Shown here in pieces: positions 6,353-9,730 of a stretch of DNA of 9,730 bases. Under the pieces are notes generated by a model. It saw nothing but the letters and a program-made list of their open reading frames with translations, did not search any database and was not told the DNA's origin. Position numbers and translations under genes: made by a program. Position 1 is the stretch's first letter; every line of letters starts with the position of its first letter. Origin of the DNA: an uncultured Christensenellaceae bacterium (lineage in GTDB: Bacteria; Bacillota; Clostridia; Christensenellales; UBA3700); contig CABKMX010000021.1 of assembly GCA_902373595.1 (NCBI GenBank), positions 1 through 9,730 of the forward strand. Reading direction: 5' to 3'.

Positions 6353-6811
6353 TCAGATTATATTGCCTTGTGCGTCAAAGTGAAAAATGGGAGACCAGAT
6401 TTCCGTCCATCCCGAATAGTCTTTGTTGTATCTCACCCGTACCGCCCAATAACTCGATCTTCCGCCCGTGCTCGCCGTAACGGAAATAGAGTCGAAGATG
6501 TTGAGATCGGCGGTATATTGTTGCGCGACCAACACCATGTTCGCGGTATTGTCGACATAGTCGTCCGACCTAAACAATGCGACATACACGGGGATGACGG
6601 ACGTCCCCAAAGTAAACGCGTTCTTTGCCGTACCGGTGATGTTCCCTTGACCATCGCCTTCGATCTCCCACTCTATGCGCGTATACACCCCGGCAGGAGT
6701 AATCTCGGCTTGACTTTCGGCGCAAGTCGTATTGACGCCGATTGCGACGAGCGAAACCAACACGACCGCCAATGCCGCAGCGGCTATTATCTTATTTGTG
6801 GTCTTTTCCAT
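6353..6811 (-). CDS. Small exported protein, 152 aa, unknown function
   Basis: I do not recognise the mature domain. The N-terminus MEKTTNK with a hydrophobic stretch at residues 8-25 is a signal peptide; cleavage could follow Ala31 (NTTCA) or Ala35. There is no lipobox, so release or surface attachment is undetermined. The mature part of about 120 residues looks beta-rich, with alternating hydrophobic residues and aromatic motifs (SSYWAVRVRYNKDYSGW, then TEIWSPIFHFD), resembling a single small beta-sandwich domain. The ATG at 6811 lies inside the end of the XRE regulator gene (20-base overlap), with AAGGAGG six bases upstream, so the two are cotranscribed and possibly coupled. A terminator follows directly. 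Context suggests a partner or target of the membrane-anchored regulator. Confidence 0.85.
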   Translation of the reverse strand: MEKTTNKIIAAAALAVVLVSLVAIGVNTTCAESQAEITPAGVYTRIEWEIEGDGQGNITGTAKNAFTLGTSVIPVYVALFRSDDYVDNTANMVLVAQQYTADLNIFDSISVTASTGGRSSYWAVRVRYNKDYSGWTEIWSPIFHFDAQGNII

Positions 6812-7421
6812 TTCTTTCCTCCTTGCGAATCTTCGCCCAACATATCAATCCGGCTGCCGCCCCAATAATGACGATAGCTAAAATTATACCAAGCAGCAAA
6901 AGCACATCGGCGCCTGTATTGATCCCGAATGCGATGGAAGAACCGCGTGTGGGCTCGTTCAAGATCGCCAATTCCGGCAAGCCGAGCACCGACAAACTGA
7001 ACAACACAAACAATGCCGCTGCGGCAAACATCGACCATACGGTCACGCTTAATATCCGCTTGCGGTTGTTTTTCTTCTTCCGTTCTGCAAGCAACGCGTC
7101 CAGCCTGTTCTTGATCTCTTCGATCGACTCTAAGTTTTGCTCTTTCTGCGCTTCCTCTCCGGCGGTTAGTATGCTCTCGTCCGCGCTTGCCGCGGCTTCG
7201 CCCAATTCGAATGCGCCGAAGACGCTCTCGTACTTCACGCCGAGCGCGCGGCAAAGATCTGACACTATGCTCGCGTCCGGGACGGACGAGCCGCTCTCCC
7301 AACGCGACACCGCCTGGCGCGACACTTGAAGTTCTCTTGCCAACTCCGCTTGGCTCATGTGCGCGTCTTCGCGCAAATTCCTTATCCTCTTGCCGAGGTC
7401 TTGCTGCATATTGTTTTCCAT
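6792..7421 (-). CDS. Membrane-anchored XRE-family transcriptional regulator, 209 aa
   Basis: Cro/C1-type helix-turn-helix protein. The DNA-binding domain spans about residues 9-63 (KRIRNLREDAHMSQAELARE, then LQVSRQAVSRWESGSSVPD), with the recognition helix in SRQAVSRWESG. A charged region at about 88-121 (EEAQKEQNLESIEEIKNRL) is probably a short coiled coil. Two hydrophobic helices follow at about 123-147 and 171-197, joined by a loop of about 24 residues outside the membrane. The C-terminus is basic and cytoplasmic (RKEERNGKDHK). This fits a regulator tethered to the membrane that may sense an envelope signal. Start 7421 is chosen because a full sigma-A promoter ends six bases upstream; the frame continues upstream to a GTG at 7481 but that part would overlap the promoter. 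It overlaps the exported-protein gene by 20 bases. Targets are unknown. Confidence 0.9.
   Translation of the reverse strand: MENNMQQDLGKRIRNLREDAHMSQAELARELQVSRQAVSRWESGSSVPDASIVSDLCRALGVKYESVFGAFELGEAAASADESILTAGEEAQKEQNLESIEEIKNRLDALLAERKKKNNRKRILSVTVWSMFAAAALFVLFSLSVLGLPELAILNEPTRGSSIAFGINTGADVLLLLGIILAIVIIGAAAGLICWAKIRKEERNGKDHK
6818..6824 (-). promoter_or_regulatory. Ribosome binding site of the exported-protein gene
   Basis: Minus-strand AAGGAGG, six bases before the ATG at 6811. It lies within the last codons of the XRE regulator gene and fixes the start of the overlapping downstream gene. Confidence 0.85.
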
Positions 7422-7427
7422 AACAAA

Positions 7428-7457
7428 ATTATAATTTTTTTGATCCGTCGCTGTCAA
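7428..7457 (-). promoter_or_regulatory. Consensus sigma-A promoter of the XRE regulator, leaderless type
   Basis: On the minus strand perfect TTGACA (7457-7452), an 18-base A-rich spacer and perfect TATAAT (7433-7428), followed by six bases (TTTGTT) and the ATG at 7421. Transcription should start at or next to the start codon. A short inverted repeat TTGTT/AACAA (7411-7415 and 7422-7426) straddles the start and could be an autoregulatory operator, but with five-base arms this is weak. Confidence 0.85.
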
Positions 7458-7517
7458 CTCCTTGCACCGCCCTTCGGACACAGATCGGGGGCGGCTGCCG
7501 CCGTCCCCGGAAACCGC

Positions 7518-9125
7518 TCACTTGTTGCGGTCGAACTCTATGTTCATGTCCTTGGCGTACCACGCCCTGATCGTCGCGCCTCTCTTGAACGGATTCTTGG
7601 GCGCGCGGAAGATCTCCGGTTTGGCATAATTGACGTCCAAAGCGTCCAACACCTTGAAGTAGTCGTCAAGTCGCGCTTCGAAGGTCTTGTAGCACCGCTT
7701 GTCGCTCTTGAGCCACGCCACTTCGGACAGCGCCGCAAGGCGCGGATTCATCTGGAACTCGAGCTTTGCCGGGCTGTCGATCCACTCCGCCCAGCACTCG
7801 CCCTCGACGCCGATCACTCCGCCGACGTTGTCCTTGTTTATCCCGCCGAAATACGGCGTAAACTTGTAGGTGTTGCGCAACGGATATTGCGCATAGGGCA
7901 TGTCGAAATAGAAGTGCTTGTGCTTGCTGATGATCGCCTTGCCGCCCTTGTTCAAGTGTTTGGCGACTCGCGGATCGGGCTGCGGCGTCCAATATTGAAC
8001 GAGCACGTCGTTCGCGAGATTGCCGCCGTGCAAGATCTCGTTCCAACCGATCAACTTGCGCCCCTTGGTCGCGACATACTTGCCGACCTCGTTGATGAAG
8101 TGGGTGTGCAATTGCTTGTAGTCGGTGAAGCCGTGCTCCTTCATCGCGGCGTTGCACTTGGGGCACTTCTTCCACTCCTCCATCGGCACTTCGTCGCCGC
8201 CGATGTGGAAGTAGCCGAACGGGAACATCTCGACGATCTCGTCGATGACGTCGCGGATGAACTGCATCGTGCGCGGCGAGCCGACGCATGCGCTCCTGTT
8301 CCAATCCTTGATGCCCATCGACAGCGGGATGGAACTGCCGAAATACCACGCGACCGGACGTTCGAGTTCGCGGCATCCCAGCCACGGATACGCCGCCATC
8401 GCCGCCGTCAGATGCGCCGGCATGTCGATCTCGGGCACGATGTCGATGCCTCTCTCCGCGGCATAGGCGACGATGTCCTTGATCTGCTCTTGCGTGTACC
8501 AGCCCACGACGGGGATGTCGTTGACCTCTCTGTTCTGCCAGCCGTTGATCTGCGACTTGTCGCGCTTGCCGCCGATCTCGGTGAGCAAAGGATACTTCTT
8601 GATCTCAACGCGCCAGCCCTGATCGTCGGTCAAGTGCCAATGCAGCACGTTGAGCTTGTGCAAACACATGAGGTCGAGGACCTTTTTGATCTCCTTTTCG
8701 CCGAAGAAGTGGCGCGCCTCGTCGATCTCGAGACCTCTCCACGCAAAGCGCGGACTGTCCTCAATGCGCGCGCACGCGACGGACGCCTTGCCGCCCTTTT
8801 TGAGCTGCGCGAGAGACGCCATGCGCAGCGTCTGCACGCCGTAGATCGCGCCGCGCCTGTCCGAAGCGGCGATTGTGACGCCGTCCGCGCCGATTGTCAG
8901 CTTGTAGCCCTCGGAGGGCACCGACTTGTCGTACTCTATGACGACCGCCCTGTCTTTGCCGTCGCCGAGCTTTTTGCCGAGGTCGCCCTCGAGCTGGGCG
9001 CGTATCAAGCCCTCGGCGCCTTTGAGCGCGTCCGCGACAGCGAGATTCTCGAGCGCGGCAAGCTCCAGCCTGCCCTGTTTGAGCTCGCATTGCTGCGGAA
9101 GGGGAATTATCTTGTCGATGTCCAT
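7518..9125 (-). CDS. GH20 beta-N-acetylhexosaminidase, cytoplasmic, 535 aa
   Basis: Glycoside hydrolase family 20 enzyme that removes terminal beta-linked GlcNAc or GalNAc by substrate-assisted catalysis. Residues 1-125 form the alpha/beta domain 2 typical of the family; the TIM barrel starts at about 126 (RFAWRGLEIDEARHF). Conserved motifs are HWHLTDDQGWR (162-172), PEIDMPAH (231-238) and FHIGGDEVP with the catalytic pair Asp311-Glu312. Active-site aromatics lie in VQYWTPQ (W379) and ECWAEW (W445, W448). CPKC at 321-324 follows the catalytic loop as in many bacterial relatives. No signal peptide is present, so the substrate is probably an imported saccharide. Start 9125 is chosen for AGGAGAGGT just upstream; the frame reaches 9149 but that would run through the stop of the preceding gene. 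It lies 14 bases after the upstream gene, in one operon. I see no clear terminator after it. Confidence 0.95.
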   Translation of the reverse strand: MDIDKIIPLPQQCELKQGRLELAALENLAVADALKGAEGLIRAQLEGDLGKKLGDGKDRAVVIEYDKSVPSEGYKLTIGADGVTIAASDRRGAIYGVQTLRMASLAQLKKGGKASVACARIEDSPRFAWRGLEIDEARHFFGEKEIKKVLDLMCLHKLNVLHWHLTDDQGWRVEIKKYPLLTEIGGKRDKSQINGWQNREVNDIPVVGWYTQEQIKDIVAYAAERGIDIVPEIDMPAHLTAAMAAYPWLGCRELERPVAWYFGSSIPLSMGIKDWNRSACVGSPRTMQFIRDVIDEIVEMFPFGYFHIGGDEVPMEEWKKCPKCNAAMKEHGFTDYKQLHTHFINEVGKYVATKGRKLIGWNEILHGGNLANDVLVQYWTPQPDPRVAKHLNKGGKAIISKHKHFYFDMPYAQYPLRNTYKFTPYFGGINKDNVGGVIGVEGECWAEWIDSPAKLEFQMNPRLAALSEVAWLKSDKRCYKTFEARLDDYFKVLDALDVNYAKPEIFRAPKNPFKRGATIRAWYAKDMNIEFDRNK

Positions 9126-9131
9126 GTTGTC

Positions 9132-9140
9132 ACCTCTCCT
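9132..9140 (-). promoter_or_regulatory. Ribosome binding site of the GH20 gene
   Basis: Minus-strand AGGAGAGGT, ending six bases before the ATG at 9125 and touching the TAA of the upstream gene (9142-9140). The closeness of stop codon, binding site and start points to cotranscription. Confidence 0.75.
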
Positions 9141-9730
9141 TATTTCCATTGCGGCAAGTTGAGCACTCTGCCCTCGCCGTAAACTATGTTGATCTGAACG
9201 TCCTCACCCTTTGCGTTGGTGAAGTAGATCGTGCTGAGCCTGTCCTTGGTCGCCCTCAGCTCGATGTCCTTGCATCCGTAAAGGGGCGAACTTTCGTCCT
9301 TGACCTCGGAGACGAACGCATAGTCGACCCAGCCCTTTGTCTTTGCCGACGTGATCGTCATCTTGTCCGCTGTCAAGCTGTTCTCGATGTAGGCGCATAT
9401 CGCGTCGAGCGTATAGGGCGCGACCTCCGCCCTTGCGAGGAAGTCGTCCAGCGTGATTGTGTCGTCGATCACCCAATACTTGTTGTTGCCCTCGCCCGCC
9501 TGCGAAAGCATGCCCGTCTTGACAACGTCTTCCGTCTTCTTGTCCTCTTTGACCTGCGAGGCGGCGCCCCAATATAGGTACTCGGTCGAGGTGCTGACGA
9601 CCTTGTCGACGGTGTGGTCGTACGCCGCGGCGACCGACTCGGTGCCGATCCCCTTGACGTAAAGTCTGTATTCCTCGGTCTCACCGTTCGAGAAGAAGGT
9701 CTTGTATTTGACGAAGTATCCCGATTGCTC
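9140..9730 (-). CDS. Unidentified protein, C-terminal 196 residues (partial at right edge)
   Basis: An open frame enters from the right edge and ends at TAA 9140-9142, giving 196 residues without a start that must be used. An internal ATG at 9511 would give 123 residues, but the coding pattern continues unbroken to 9730. The visible part is hydrophilic and mixed alpha/beta, with many Lys, Thr, Asp and Glu, aromatic strands (EEYRLYVKG, TEYLYWGAAS, STIYFTNAKGEDVQINIVYG) and a short helical part near TLDAICAYIENSL. No transmembrane segment or catalytic motif is visible; a signal or lipoprotein leader could lie beyond the edge. I do not recognise the family. It precedes GH20 by 14 bases, so the two are probably expressed together, though this alone does not define its function. 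Confidence 0.75.
   Translation of the reverse strand, partial: EQSGYFVKYKTFFSNGETEEYRLYVKGIGTESVAAAYDHTVDKVVSTSTEYLYWGAASQVKEDKKTEDVVKTGMLSQAGEGNNKYWVIDDTITLDDFLARAEVAPYTLDAICAYIENSLTADKMTITSAKTKGWVDYAFVSEVKDESSPLYGCKDIELRATKDRLSTIYFTNAKGEDVQINIVYGEGRVLNLPQWK

Noticed and set aside
5098..6480. 460-codon plus-strand frame opposite alr
   Set aside because: It is antisense to a well-conserved alanine racemase, begins in a terminator hairpin and crosses another terminator; its composition is typical of a shadow frame.
7422..7481. GTG start at 7481 for the XRE regulator
   Set aside because: The added 20 residues cover a perfect -35/-10 promoter and are not needed for the HTH domain.
7482..7517. 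GGCGG-CAG-CCGCC hairpin after the GH20 stop as a terminator
   Set aside because: Short stem, three-base loop and no T-run on the minus strand; it could be chance in GC-rich DNA.
7326..9182. 618-codon plus-strand frame opposite GH20 and the XRE start
   Set aside because: GH20 on the minus strand has every family motif; the opposite frame is a codon-bias artefact that also crosses the XRE promoter.

Overview
The window is a stretch of bacterial chromosome, moderately GC-rich and densely coded, with no mobile element, CRISPR array or RNA gene that I can recognise. The rifampicin-region sequence of RpoB, the RqcP-type S4 protein, the fused IspD-IspF enzyme and the AAGGAGG ribosome binding sites together suggest a Firmicutes/Clostridia-like bacterium, probably an uncultured gut or animal-associated lineage. 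That placement is inference; no marker here fixes the genus.

Layout from left to right: the N-terminal 791 codons of rpoB on the minus strand, cut by the left edge. Then a 289-base divergent intergenic region holding the rpoB promoter and leader, and the promoter of a plus-strand operon. That operon is HAD-family hydrolase, rqcP and ispDF, with overlapping gene ends. It is followed by a small two-helix membrane protein with its own promoter and a plus-strand rho-independent terminator. Everything right of 5176 is on the minus strand: alr (alanine racemase); a terminator; a two-gene unit of a membrane-anchored XRE regulator and an overlapping small exported protein; a cytoplasmic GH20 beta-N-acetylhexosaminidase; and, upstream of it in the same operon, the C-terminal part of an unidentified protein cut by the right edge.

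The housekeeping genes serve transcription (rpoB), ribosome-associated quality control (rqcP), the MEP isoprenoid pathway (ispDF) and peptidoglycan D-alanine supply (alr). The GH20 enzyme points to cytoplasmic turnover of amino-sugar saccharides.

The most noteworthy signal is promoter placement. Three genes (HAD, small membrane protein, XRE regulator) have a near-consensus sigma-A promoter whose TATAAT box ends exactly six bases before the ATG, with no Shine-Dalgarno sequence. Transcription would therefore start at or next to the A of the start codon, giving leaderless mRNAs. alr may be a fourth case. Neighbouring genes such as rpoB, ispDF, the exported protein and GH20 carry good Shine-Dalgarno sites, so the genome appears to mix leaderless and leadered translation. 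A second point is that rpoB starts its own transcription unit instead of following rplJ-rplL. No stretch longer than 300 bases lacks a gene.
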